From NCBI RefSeq assembly GCF_009834875.1, contig NZ_WVHT01000007.1, positions 248,001 through 312,000 of the forward strand: 64,000 bases of DNA, read 5' to 3'. The notes beneath the pieces were generated by a model. That model ran no database searches and had not been told where the DNA came from. It saw only the letters and a list, made by a program, of their open reading frames with translations. This DNA is from Hufsiella arboris (GTDB lineage: Bacteria > Bacteroidota > Bacteroidia > Sphingobacteriales > Sphingobacteriaceae). Positions 53,746 through 61,645 of this stretch are shown here, one piece after another. The position numbers were made by a program, and so were the translations under genes. Numbering within the stretch: position 1 is the stretch's first letter; each line of letters begins with the position of its first letter.

Positions 53746-55104
53746 ATGGCTCAATTTGAACTTCTACTTCCTAAGATGGGTGAAAGCGTGGCTGAAGCTA
53801 CAATTATCAAGTGGTTGAAAAATCCCGGTGATCAGATTGAACTTGATGAGCCGGTAATGGAAATTGCCACCGATAAAGTTGATTCTGAGGTTCCGTCGCC
53901 TGTGTCTGGAAAGTTGGTTAAGCAGTTTTTTAGTGAAAATGATGTAGCTCAGGTAGGAAATGTTTTGGCGATTATCGAAACCGATGAGCCTGTGTCTGAA
54001 AAAGAAACGGAGTCTAAAACTGTTGCGGAGCCTGATACAGTCGAACAGTCTATTGCTATACCTGTAGCTAAAGAAACTTCTATTCCGGGAATGGATCAGA
54101 TTGCAGAGGAAAAACCTGCTCAAAAGGTTTCGTTCGAATCTTCGACCAGATTTTATTCGCCGCTTGTAAAAAATATCGCTGCTGAAGAAGGAATCTCGCT
54201 TACAGAGCTTGAAAACTTAACGGGCACCGGAGCGGACGGGCGAGTAACAAAGCAGGATATTCTCGACTATATAAACATGAAAGGTGTTGCCGGATCTTCT
54301 GCCAGGCCAGCCGCTACTCAGGATGCTTTTAATCAGAAAGTAACATTAAACGAAGCCATATATAATGAATCGAAGCCAGGCTCAAGTTTCAGCGGAAGCG
54401 ATGAAATAATAGAGATGGACAGAATGCGCAAGCTTATTGCCGAACACATGGTGATGAGCAAACAGGTATCTCCGCATGTAACATCGTTTGTCGAAGCAGA
54501 TGTTACCAACCTGGTGCTATGGCGAGAGAAAGTAAAGAACGAGTTCGAGAAACGCGAAGGAGAAAAAATAACGTTTACCCCAATTTTTATTGAAGCTGTG
54601 GCTAAGGCGATCCGGGATTTCCCAATGATCAACATATCAGTAAACGGCACGCAAATTATAAAAAAGCGAGATATCAATATTGGCATGGCTGCGGCCCTTC
54701 CTTCAGGAAATCTCATTGTGCCGGTTATAAAAAACGCCGATCAGTTAAATTTGGTGGGTTTAACCAAGGCTGTCAACGATCTTGCAAAGCGGGCGAGGAT
54801 CAACAAGCTTCAACCAGACGAAGTTAAAGAAGGGACATTTACTATAACCAATGTGGGTACTTTTGGAAACGTTTTGGGGACTCCAATCATCAATCAGCCT
54901 CAGGTTGCTATTTTGGCAGTTGGCGCAATAAAGAAGAAGCCCGCGGTGATTGAAACGGAATTTGGTGATGTAATTGGAATTCGTCACATGATGTTTTTAT
55001 CACTATCCTACGACCACCGGGTAGTCGATGGCGCATTAGGAGGTTCGTTCGTTAAACGTATCGCAGACTATCTCGAAGCTTGGAAAATAGATAGAGAAGC
55101 GTAA
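53746..55104 (+). CDS. 2-oxoacid dehydrogenase E2 (dihydrolipoyl acyltransferase)
   Basis: This 452-residue protein has an N-terminal lipoyl domain with Lys44 in the EIATDKVDSEV motif, a flexible acidic linker, an E3-binding domain near residues 135-175 (SPLVKNIAAEEGISLTELENL), and the catalytic domain from about 220 (RMRKLIAEHMVMSKQVSPHVT) ending in the His-containing DHRVVDGALGG. It transfers the acyl group to CoA. The linker and context do not tell whether it belongs to a pyruvate or branched-chain complex. Confidence 0.92.
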   Translation: MAQFELLLPKMGESVAEATIIKWLKNPGDQIELDEPVMEIATDKVDSEVPSPVSGKLVKQFFSENDVAQVGNVLAIIETDEPVSEKETESKTVAEPDTVEQSIAIPVAKETSIPGMDQIAEEKPAQKVSFESSTRFYSPLVKNIAAEEGISLTELENLTGTGADGRVTKQDILDYINMKGVAGSSARPAATQDAFNQKVTLNEAIYNESKPGSSFSGSDEIIEMDRMRKLIAEHMVMSKQVSPHVTSFVEADVTNLVLWREKVKNEFEKREGEKITFTPIFIEAVAKAIRDFPMINISVNGTQIIKKRDINIGMAAALPSGNLIVPVIKNADQLNLVGLTKAVNDLAKRARINKLQPDEVKEGTFTITNVGTFGNVLGTPIINQPQVAILAVGAIKKKPAVIETEFGDVIGIRHMMFLSLSYDHRVVDGALGGSFVKRIADYLEAWKIDREA

Positions 55105-55142
55105 CTTAAACATCTTGTGATTTTCAAGTTTGCATAAAAAAT

Positions 55143-55163
55143 CTGATGTTACATCAGTTTTTT
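55143..55163 (+). terminator. Intrinsic terminator after the E2 gene
   Basis: CTGATG (55143-55148), TTA loop, CATCAG (55152-55157) and a six-T run form a compact terminator. The rest of the 302-bp gap to 55406 holds no recognised feature. Confidence 0.8.
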
Positions 55164-55406
55164 GAATTTGCGTTATTTCACATTTCTTCTCACCCCTTAT
55201 GTGAAATTTTATAGCCCTTCAATATCTGAGATCATTGATATTTCCTTTCTGGATATATCCCGGATTCACGAATATTCAAGATGATTTTTGCTGATTTGTG
55301 CAAAGTGTGTTATCCTTTCTCGCAAATAATCAAATATAGCACAAGTTAATTTTTGGTCGTCACGTGGCACTTAAATTTCCTTTCATTCGGGAAAGAATTG
55401 GTGCTT

Positions 55407-58400
55407 ATGAAAATAAAATTAACGCTTCTAATTTTTCTTTTAGTAATACTAAATAGTGGTTTGCCGTTAACAACGAGTATAGCCAAACCGTTGGGAGACC
55501 CGGCTCCAAGCAAGCCGATTGTAACTATCGTCGAACCAGACTGTACAACTGCAACGGGAACTATAACAGTGACAAATCCCCTAACGGGTGCGGGATTATA
55601 CTTTTCAATCAACGGCAGTTCCTATACAAATACGACCGGCATTTTTAAAAATTTAGTACCGGGAACATATTCCGTGACATACAAAGATGCCAGCGGTAAA
55701 ATATCGCAGGCCAGTAAAGTTTGTATTCACAAACAGCCAGCTAAACCTTCAAAGCCTGTAGCGTCGGTTACTCAGCCTACCTGCAAAACTGCAACGGGAA
55801 CTGTAAAAGTAACGGCGCCAGCTCCAGCTGCGGGCCTCACGTATTCAATTGATGGGATTACCTATGCTAACACCAGCGGTGTTTTCACGGGACTAGTATC
55901 AGGAAATTACACAATTACGGTAAAAAATGCTGCTGGCTGTATCTCGGCTGAGACCAAAGTATGTGTTCATCCTCAGCCCTCTACTCCGGTTAAGCCAACA
56001 ATAACAGTTGTCGAAACAAACTGTACAACGGCAACTGGTTCAATCAGGATTACGTCGCCCGTACCCGCCAGTGGTCAGACATATTCCATCAATGGATCAA
56101 CCTACCTGAATGTTGGCGGGGTTTTTAAAAACCTCGTTCCCGGAAATTATTCGGTTACTTATAAAACAGCTTCGGGATGCATTTCCGCACCCGCGATTGT
56201 ATCTATACATCCACAGCCACAAACTCCTGCAAAACCAACAGTGCAACTGACGCAACCAGACTGTATAACAGCCACCGGGATCATCAGAATTACCTCGCCG
56301 GCACCGGCTACAGGTCAAACATATTCCATCAACGGAACGACTTACCAAAATATAGGGGGCGTCTTTAAAAACCTTAAGCCCGGAAATTACCTGGTAAGCG
56401 TAAAAGGTCCCGATGGATGTATATCTGATGTGACAAAAGTTTGTATTCACGCCCAGCCGGCAAAGCCATCGAAACCTGTCGCAACTGTAAAACAGCCAGA
56501 CTGTAACAGGGCTACTGGCGTGATTAAAGTTTCCTTACCTGCCGCAACAAATGGAACAACCTATTCTCTCGATGGCGTGTCGTATTCTAACACTACAGGT
56601 GTTTTTAACGATGTTTCATCAGGGGTGTATTCGGTTACTGCCAGAAATGCCGCGGGATGTACTTCTGATACTACGAAGATTTGTGTACATAAACAGCCGC
56701 AGGCTCCTGATGCACCGGTTGTAGCAGTAACGCAACCTGACTGCACTACCTCAACAGGTATCATTCGGATCAATTCCCCTGCGCCTGCAACAGGTCAGAC
56801 ATATTCCATCAACGGAACGACTTACCAGAACGTTGGCGGTGTATTTAAAAACCTGGCAGCCGGGAAATATATGGTTACCGTAAAAAGTGCCGCCGGCTGT
56901 ATTTCAGATGCCACCGAGGTAACCATATTGAAGCAAACGCTGCCACAAAAGCCTGTGCTAGCTTTGACTCAGCCGAATTGCTCCACAACTACAGGGGCTA
57001 TCAAAATCACGTCGCCGATTCCGGCAGATGGCCAAACTTATTCAGTTGACGGGCTGACGTATGATAATACGAGCGGCGTATTCGAAAATTTGGTGCCAGG
57101 AATGTATAAGGTTACTGTGAAAAATAGCTCAGGCTGTATTTCAACGGTTACTGAGGCGTGTTTACATAAACAGGAAATTCCATCCTCTCCGGTTCTTGCA
57201 GTCACCCAACCAGATTGTTCGTTGGCTACGGGTTCGATCCGTATAAGTTCACCGGCGCCTGCAGCAGGCCAAACTTATTCAATCAATGGATCTATATATC
57301 TGAATGTTAGTGGAGTGTTTAAAAATCTTCTGCCGGGGACATATCCCGTCACGGTAAAAAATGCAGCAGGCTGCATATCAGCGGCTGTGGAAGTTGTTAT
57401 CAATCAGCAACCCTCGACACCAACGGCTCCTGTACTTGTTGTTGCACAACCCACTTACCAAATCGCCACGGGCACAATTACCGTAATAGCTCCTGCCCCG
57501 GAAGCCGGTATTACCTATTCTATCGATGGGTCGGATTTTTCAAATACGAGCGGTGTTTTTACCGGCCTACAACCAGGAAATTACATGGTGTCTATTAAAA
57601 CGGCTGCGGGATGTATCTCAACCGCTGAAAACGTAACGATAAGTACTCAGCCGGTCCCGCCAGCCCCACCGGTCAACAACAAACCTGTTATTGCGCCGGC
57701 GACATTCACAATTGTGGAGAAATTGCCAGTCGGTACTTATGTCGGCACACCGGAAGCCTCCGATCCTGACGCAGGTACAACTTTCAGCAGCTGGACACTT
57801 GTTAACGGGAATGACAATAATGCATTTGCAATTAATCCGGCAACCGGGATAATTACTGTTGCAAACAGTGAAGTTCTTGACTTCGAAAGCCGGCAGGTTT
57901 TTCATCTGGGTGTTACAGTAAGTGATGGTACTAATGTAAGCGAACTGCAGGTAGTTACAGTTAAGTTGATCAACGTTAATGAACCGCCTGTGGATATTGC
58001 GTTAAGCAATTCTCAAATTTACGAGAATAATGCCAATGGAGCGGTAATAGGCAAATTCAGCTCAGTAGACTACGATAGCTCTTCAGGATTTGTATATTCT
58101 CTTGTACCGGGTCCAGGTAGTGGAGGTAATGCATCTTTTGATATCGATAACAGTGGCAATCTGCTAGCTGCTGCCTCTTTCGATTACGAAAGCCAAAATA
58201 GTTATTCCATCCGTGTCAGGTCGACTGATAATAGTGGCGAATATTTTGAAAAACTGTTCAATATTAATGTATTAGATGTCAACGAAGCACCTCAAATAGC
58301 GGCGATTTCCGATCAGGCAATCTGCTACGACGCATCCGAGAAAAGCCTTTCTATAAGCGGCTTATCCGCAGGTCCGGAAGCAGGACAGCAGATCGAACTG

Positions 58401-59105
58401 GCGGCATCCGCGGACAACGCCGCAATGTTTGACAAGCTGTCTGTAATAAAGGTAAATGGAACATCAGGCGAATTAGTTTATAAACTTAAATCAGGCGCGA
58501 CAGGTACAGCCTGGATTACGCTTTCAGTAACAGATAATGGCGGGGTAGACCATGGAGGAATTAACACAGCCTTTAGCAAATTTAAAATAACTGTGACAGC
58601 CCCTCCTGTTGCAAAAATCAGTTCTGAAAAAAGCCTTAGTATTTCGAAGGGCGATGATATCATCCTCAAAGCAGAGGGCGGATCGACTTACAAATGGTCA
58701 GCAGCAAATGGCATAATCGGAGGTACAGACGCTGCTGAGCTGAAAGTCCGTCCGCAGGAAACGACTACCTATTGGGTTACCGTGTCTAATGTTTCAGGCT
58801 GCAGCAGCATCGCACAGATCACTGTGATCGTGAAGGAAGATTACGCATTAATTCCTAATAATGTAATTACGCCAAACAACGATGGCAATAACGATACCTG
58901 GGTCGTGAAAAACATTGACTATTATAAAGACAACAAGGTTGATGTTTTTGATCGGGCCGGTCGGCTGGTTTATTCTGCAAGCGGCTACAATAACAGCTGG
59001 GACGGTAGTTTTGATGGGAAACCGTTAACGCAGGGCACCTATTACTACATTATAACCTTTAAAAATGTCGGAGCACTAAAGGGCTTCATTACTGTGATCA
59101 GATAA
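55407..59105 (+). CDS. Large type IX secreted protein with nine tandem domains
   Basis: Started at the ATG at 55407, the protein has 1232 residues. It has a signal peptide (MKIKLTLLIFLLVILNSGLP), nine tandem beta domains of about 79 residues (residues about 34-750), two cadherin-like domains (DPDAGTTFSSW, LDFESRQVFHLGVTVSD; and FDYESQNSYSIRVRSTD), further Ig-like regions, and a C-terminal gliding-motility domain (VITPNNDGNNDTW...GTYYYIITFK). The repeats share ATGxIxIxSPxPxxGQTYSING, GVFKNL and AAGCIS motifs. It is probably a cell-surface or secreted adhesin. PorP/SprF follows 17 bp downstream. Confidence 0.9.
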   Translation: MKIKLTLLIFLLVILNSGLPLTTSIAKPLGDPAPSKPIVTIVEPDCTTATGTITVTNPLTGAGLYFSINGSSYTNTTGIFKNLVPGTYSVTYKDASGKISQASKVCIHKQPAKPSKPVASVTQPTCKTATGTVKVTAPAPAAGLTYSIDGITYANTSGVFTGLVSGNYTITVKNAAGCISAETKVCVHPQPSTPVKPTITVVETNCTTATGSIRITSPVPASGQTYSINGSTYLNVGGVFKNLVPGNYSVTYKTASGCISAPAIVSIHPQPQTPAKPTVQLTQPDCITATGIIRITSPAPATGQTYSINGTTYQNIGGVFKNLKPGNYLVSVKGPDGCISDVTKVCIHAQPAKPSKPVATVKQPDCNRATGVIKVSLPAATNGTTYSLDGVSYSNTTGVFNDVSSGVYSVTARNAAGCTSDTTKICVHKQPQAPDAPVVAVTQPDCTTSTGIIRINSPAPATGQTYSINGTTYQNVGGVFKNLAAGKYMVTVKSAAGCISDATEVTILKQTLPQKPVLALTQPNCSTTTGAIKITSPIPADGQTYSVDGLTYDNTSGVFENLVPGMYKVTVKNSSGCISTVTEACLHKQEIPSSPVLAVTQPDCSLATGSIRISSPAPAAGQTYSINGSIYLNVSGVFKNLLPGTYPVTVKNAAGCISAAVEVVINQQPSTPTAPVLVVAQPTYQIATGTITVIAPAPEAGITYSIDGSDFSNTSGVFTGLQPGNYMVSIKTAAGCISTAENVTISTQPVPPAPPVNNKPVIAPATFTIVEKLPVGTYVGTPEASDPDAGTTFSSWTLVNGNDNNAFAINPATGIITVANSEVLDFESRQVFHLGVTVSDGTNVSELQVVTVKLINVNEPPVDIALSNSQIYENNANGAVIGKFSSVDYDSSSGFVYSLVPGPGSGGNASFDIDNSGNLLAAASFDYESQNSYSIRVRSTDNSGEYFEKLFNINVLDVNEAPQIAAISDQAICYDASEKSLSISGLSAGPEAGQQIELAASADNAAMFDKLSVIKVNGTSGELVYKLKSGATGTAWITLSVTDNGGVDHGGINTAFSKFKITVTAPPVAKISSEKSLSISKGDDIILKAEGGSTYKWSAANGIIGGTDAAELKVRPQETTTYWVTVSNVSGCSSIAQITVIVKEDYALIPNNVITPNNDGNNDTWVVKNIDYYKDNKVDVFDRAGRLVYSASGYNNSWDGSFDGKPLTQGTYYYIITFKNVGALKGFITVIR
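55503..57650 (+). repeat. Nine in-frame tandem repeats (about 237-240 bp each)
   Basis: The repeats cover the coding region from about residue 33 to 750 of the large secreted protein. They alternate similarity; for example the TYSINGTTYQN-x-GGVFKNL segments of units 4 and 6 are nearly identical in DNA. Such runs can expand or contract by recombination. Confidence 0.85.
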
Positions 59106-59122
59106 TATCAAAACTTAGTCTT

Positions 59123-60013
59123 ATGAACAAAATCTATCTAAAAGCGCTTTTGCTGATTGGATCAGTGTGTCTTCTATCAGCAAACGGAAATGCGCAAATA
59201 AACCCAATGGGAGCGTCATTTTTCCAGAACCAGTACCAGTTTAACCCGGCAATGGCCGGTCTCACCGATAAAAAAGTTGCCTTGAATTTCGGATTCAAAG
59301 CTCAATGGAATGCATTGCCGGGTGCACCTTTTGAGGGCAGTGTAACAGCAGACTATGGCGCGAGCGACCATGTTGGCCTTGGAGTGAACTTGTACAATGA
59401 GAAGGCCGGCTTGATTAAAAGCCTGCGGGCCCTGGGGACCTATGTTTACCGGGTAAAATTTAATCCCGAAGGTAGCAAGCAGCTTAGATTCGGCTTGTCG
59501 GTTGGCGTAAGTAATGAATGGATTGATCCGAATGATGTTATAGGAAGTAACGCGGATCCGCTCGTTTCTCAGTTTAATCAGCGCAGCGCATACCTGGATG
59601 GTGATTTCGGTATTGCTTACACCGGCGAACGCCTGACTATCCAGGGAGCGGTTCCAAGATTAAAAAAGTTTTTAAATCGCGACGACGATCTGTCTACTTT
59701 CGATTACGAGACGTTCTACAGCGCTGTTAGTTATAAATTTTCCTCTAATGGTGGGCTCAATGTTGAGCCGATGCTGTGTTATCGCGGCATTCACGGAATG
59801 GATAACATCGTTGATTTCGGAGCCAATGCAACGTTGCTTAATGAGCAACTGATCCTGATGGCTATGTATCACACTACCAAATCTACAACGTTCGGGTTAG
59901 GTATGAACTTCCGGCAGAAATTCACCATCAATGGAATGTTTACGACTGAAAACCCTATGATGCAGGGGTACACAGCGGGAGAGTTTGAGGTTAATTTGAA
60001 GTTTCACTTGTAA
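59123..60013 (+). CDS. PorP/SprF-family type IX secretion membrane protein
   Basis: The 296-residue protein has a signal peptide (ALLLIGSVCLLSANGNAQ) and the beta-barrel outer-membrane motif pattern of PorP/SprF (INPMGASFFQNQYQFNPAMAGL, YRVKFNPEGSKQLRFGLSVGVSNEWID). Members are attached to specific type IX secreted or gliding substrates. It sits 17 bp after the large secreted protein, in the usual substrate-then-SprF operon. Confidence 0.92.
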   Translation: MNKIYLKALLLIGSVCLLSANGNAQINPMGASFFQNQYQFNPAMAGLTDKKVALNFGFKAQWNALPGAPFEGSVTADYGASDHVGLGVNLYNEKAGLIKSLRALGTYVYRVKFNPEGSKQLRFGLSVGVSNEWIDPNDVIGSNADPLVSQFNQRSAYLDGDFGIAYTGERLTIQGAVPRLKKFLNRDDDLSTFDYETFYSAVSYKFSSNGGLNVEPMLCYRGIHGMDNIVDFGANATLLNEQLILMAMYHTTKSTTFGLGMNFRQKFTINGMFTTENPMMQGYTAGEFEVNLKFHL

Positions 60014-60032
60014 GCGAAAATCAAAACTATGA

Positions 60033-60062
60033 AAAAAAGGCATCAAAGTGACGCCTTTTTTT
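60033..60062 (+). terminator. Intrinsic terminator after the PorP/SprF gene
   Basis: AAAAAAGGCATCA pairs with TGACGCCTTTTTT with one mismatch and a short loop, followed by T residues, 20-50 nt past the stop. Confidence 0.8.
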
Positions 60063-60063
60063 A

Positions 60064-60129
60064 TATGTAAATGAATAATTATGTAAATATGTATAAGTTT
60101 GAATTGTAAATTTCTATAATTATGTATGT
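60064..60129. promoter_or_regulatory. TATGTA boxes, left flank of parA cassette
   Basis: TATGTA boxes start at 60064, 60080, 60088 and 60121, the first three in 8-bp register. A reverse ATTTACATA box follows at 60183. A candidate partition site or operator for the small DNA-binding protein encoded at 60261. Confidence 0.55.
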
Positions 60130-60260
60130 CGGTTTGGAACGTATTAACTTCTAGAAAATAATGGTAAAGTGCCTGGATGTAGATTTACATATATGCATAA
60201 TTGTTAACTCGCTTACACATCGCTAAAGAGGAGTTGAAAGTTTTTGGTGTTGATGAAGAA

Positions 60261-60497
60261 TTATGCATTTATGTAAGCCGTTAAGGCTTGTATCGCCATT
60301 TCCTTTAACGAGAGGTCATGTTCAATTCCGTGTGATTTTACTTTTTTCAATAGCACTTTCGGGATCCAAACGTTAAGCTGAGCTTCTTCTTCCTTAATTT
60401 TTTGTTTAATCGGAGTAACCTCCTGGATTGGCATTTTAGGCTGTTCAGTCTTTAATTTATTCGCAAGATTTCCCAGTTTGTTTTTATAGTCGGTCAT
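60261..60497 (-). CDS. Small ribbon-helix-helix-like partition protein
   Basis: This 78-residue protein has a charged, proline-containing N-terminal half and a C-terminal segment (AQLNVWIPKVLLKKVKSHGIEHDLSLKEMAIQALTAYI) that fits a ribbon-helix-helix DNA-binding fold: a short strand then two helices. It follows parA by about 40 bp on the same strand, the normal order for plasmid type Ib parA-parG-type pairs. It probably binds the nearby TATGTA boxes; this is inference. Confidence 0.68.
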   Translation of the reverse strand: MTDYKNKLGNLANKLKTEQPKMPIQEVTPIKQKIKEEEAQLNVWIPKVLLKKVKSHGIEHDLSLKEMAIQALTAYINA

Positions 60498-60537
60498 TTT
60501 TTACAATTATAGATATACAAATTTATGTAATATTGTA

Positions 60538-61137
60538 TTATAGAGCATTAATTATTTCCTCAGCTAGTGAGGATATTTCTTCTTTTGCCTTTTCATCTTC
60601 GCTTTGCAACACTCCACCTGTTATCGGCGAACGTGCAAAAGAAACACGATCATGGATGATGGTCTTAAGCATCGGAATGCTAAACGATTTAAGTAAATTT
60701 TTAACTTCCTTCGTTATTCCGGAACGGTGTTTAATCATATTCATAACGATGCCCGCCTTAAGACTTGGGTCTTGCTTTTTAGCTTCATTTACAAGTTGAA
60801 GTGTCGAGCGAATAGCCATTACGTCGAAGAAGCCCGCTTTGGTAGGAATTAATATGTAATCGGAAATCAGAAAAAGATCAGCTAAGCGATTGGTAAGGTA
60901 AGGTGGTGTGTCAACAATGATGAGATCGTAATCCAGAGAACGGATTTTTTCAAAATGATCTTCACTTATAATAGTCAATTCAGGGTGTTCTTCTTTCAGG
61001 TCTGAAAGACTCCCTTGTAAATCGATATCAACAAGCGCGACGGTTAACTGATCTTTAAAACAGGCGGCAAAGTTTAGGGCGAGCGTGCTTTTTCCGACGC
61101 CACCTTTCTGATGAGCAATTGTGATAATTTTTCCCAT
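60538..61137 (-). CDS. parA: ParA-family partition ATPase (short plasmid type)
   Basis: This 199-residue deviant-Walker ATPase starts MGKIITIAHQKGGVGKSTLALNFA (signature lysine in KGGVGKS), with ALVDIDLQGSLSD and IIVDTPPYLTNR completing the nucleotide pocket. It is short and has no N-terminal HTH, unlike chromosomal ParA/Soj, so it resembles plasmid type Ib proteins. It is followed by the small DNA-binding partner and preceded by two palindromes. No replication gene or integrase is near. Confidence 0.9.
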   Translation of the reverse strand: MGKIITIAHQKGGVGKSTLALNFAACFKDQLTVALVDIDLQGSLSDLKEEHPELTIISEDHFEKIRSLDYDLIIVDTPPYLTNRLADLFLISDYILIPTKAGFFDVMAIRSTLQLVNEAKKQDPSLKAGIVMNMIKHRSGITKEVKNLLKSFSIPMLKTIIHDRVSFARSPITGGVLQSEDEKAKEEISSLAEEIINAL

Positions 61138-61151
61138 GCGGCAAATATAAA

Positions 61152-61197
61152 TTTAGAATTCTAAAAATAGAATAATGTCAAAATTTAGAATTCTAGG
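61152..61197. promoter_or_regulatory. Two palindromes before parA
   Basis: TTTAGAATTCTAAA (61152-61165, perfect 14-bp palindrome) and TTTAGAATTCTA (61184-61195, core TAGAATTCTA) are centred 32 bp apart, about three helical turns, with a half-site TAGAAT at 61168 between them. They lie 15-60 bp upstream of the parA start, a likely operator. Confidence 0.65.
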
Positions 61198-61207
61198 CTT
61201 TTGTTTA

Positions 61208-61224
61208 TATGTATTTATGTATAA
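61208..61224. promoter_or_regulatory. Two TATGTA boxes, right flank of parA cassette
   Basis: TATGTATTT (61208-61216) and TATGTATAA (61216-61224) repeat at exactly 8-bp spacing, as on the other side of the cassette. Confidence 0.5.
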
Positions 61225-61645
61225 AAATATATTTTTTCTTCGATGAAGTCAGCTACGGAGCTGTTAAAATAGGCGTGGGGATATTTGTGACCGCATTGTG
61301 TACCCCGATCATCACAAAACTGAGAAAAATGATAATCGCGTTTACTCGTGCAAAAGAATATTTTAATGTTGAGATTGTTCAAAACCTCATGTATACGATT
61401 AAAGTGTTTGTTAGTTTCGTTTTATAGACAAGAATGTTAGAAAATAAGGAAAATGTACTTTAAAGTAATTTAAAGTGATATCTATTATAAGTTTAATGCT
61501 TTCGTTAGCAAAAAAATCAATTATACCGGCGCGTTAAGAACCTTCGTCGGAAGCAGTTGCACAATCAATTGTGTATAACTGTGAAATTTTAATTAGGCCG
61601 TGGCACAATAATTTCTTTTCGCATGCGAGAACCTGAACTGCTTGC

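Larger units (their letters stand above)
61138..61645. other. Regulatory-looking gene-free interval right of parA
   Basis: About 508 bp hold the parA palindromes, two TATGTA boxes at 61208 and 61216, and a palindrome ACTTTAAAGT (61457-61466). A short open frame (61209-61427, +) has a hydrophobic but uninformative translation and is not called. Confidence 0.55.

Noticed and set aside
55503-57650. Regular repeat considered as a CRISPR array
   Set aside because: The units are about 237 bp, in frame and translate to conserved domains with no spacers, so they are tandem protein repeats.
61209-61427. A 72-codon plus-strand frame right of parA
   Set aside because: Hydrophobic-looking but no family match by eye; it starts inside the TATGTA boxes and lies in a region that otherwise looks regulatory.
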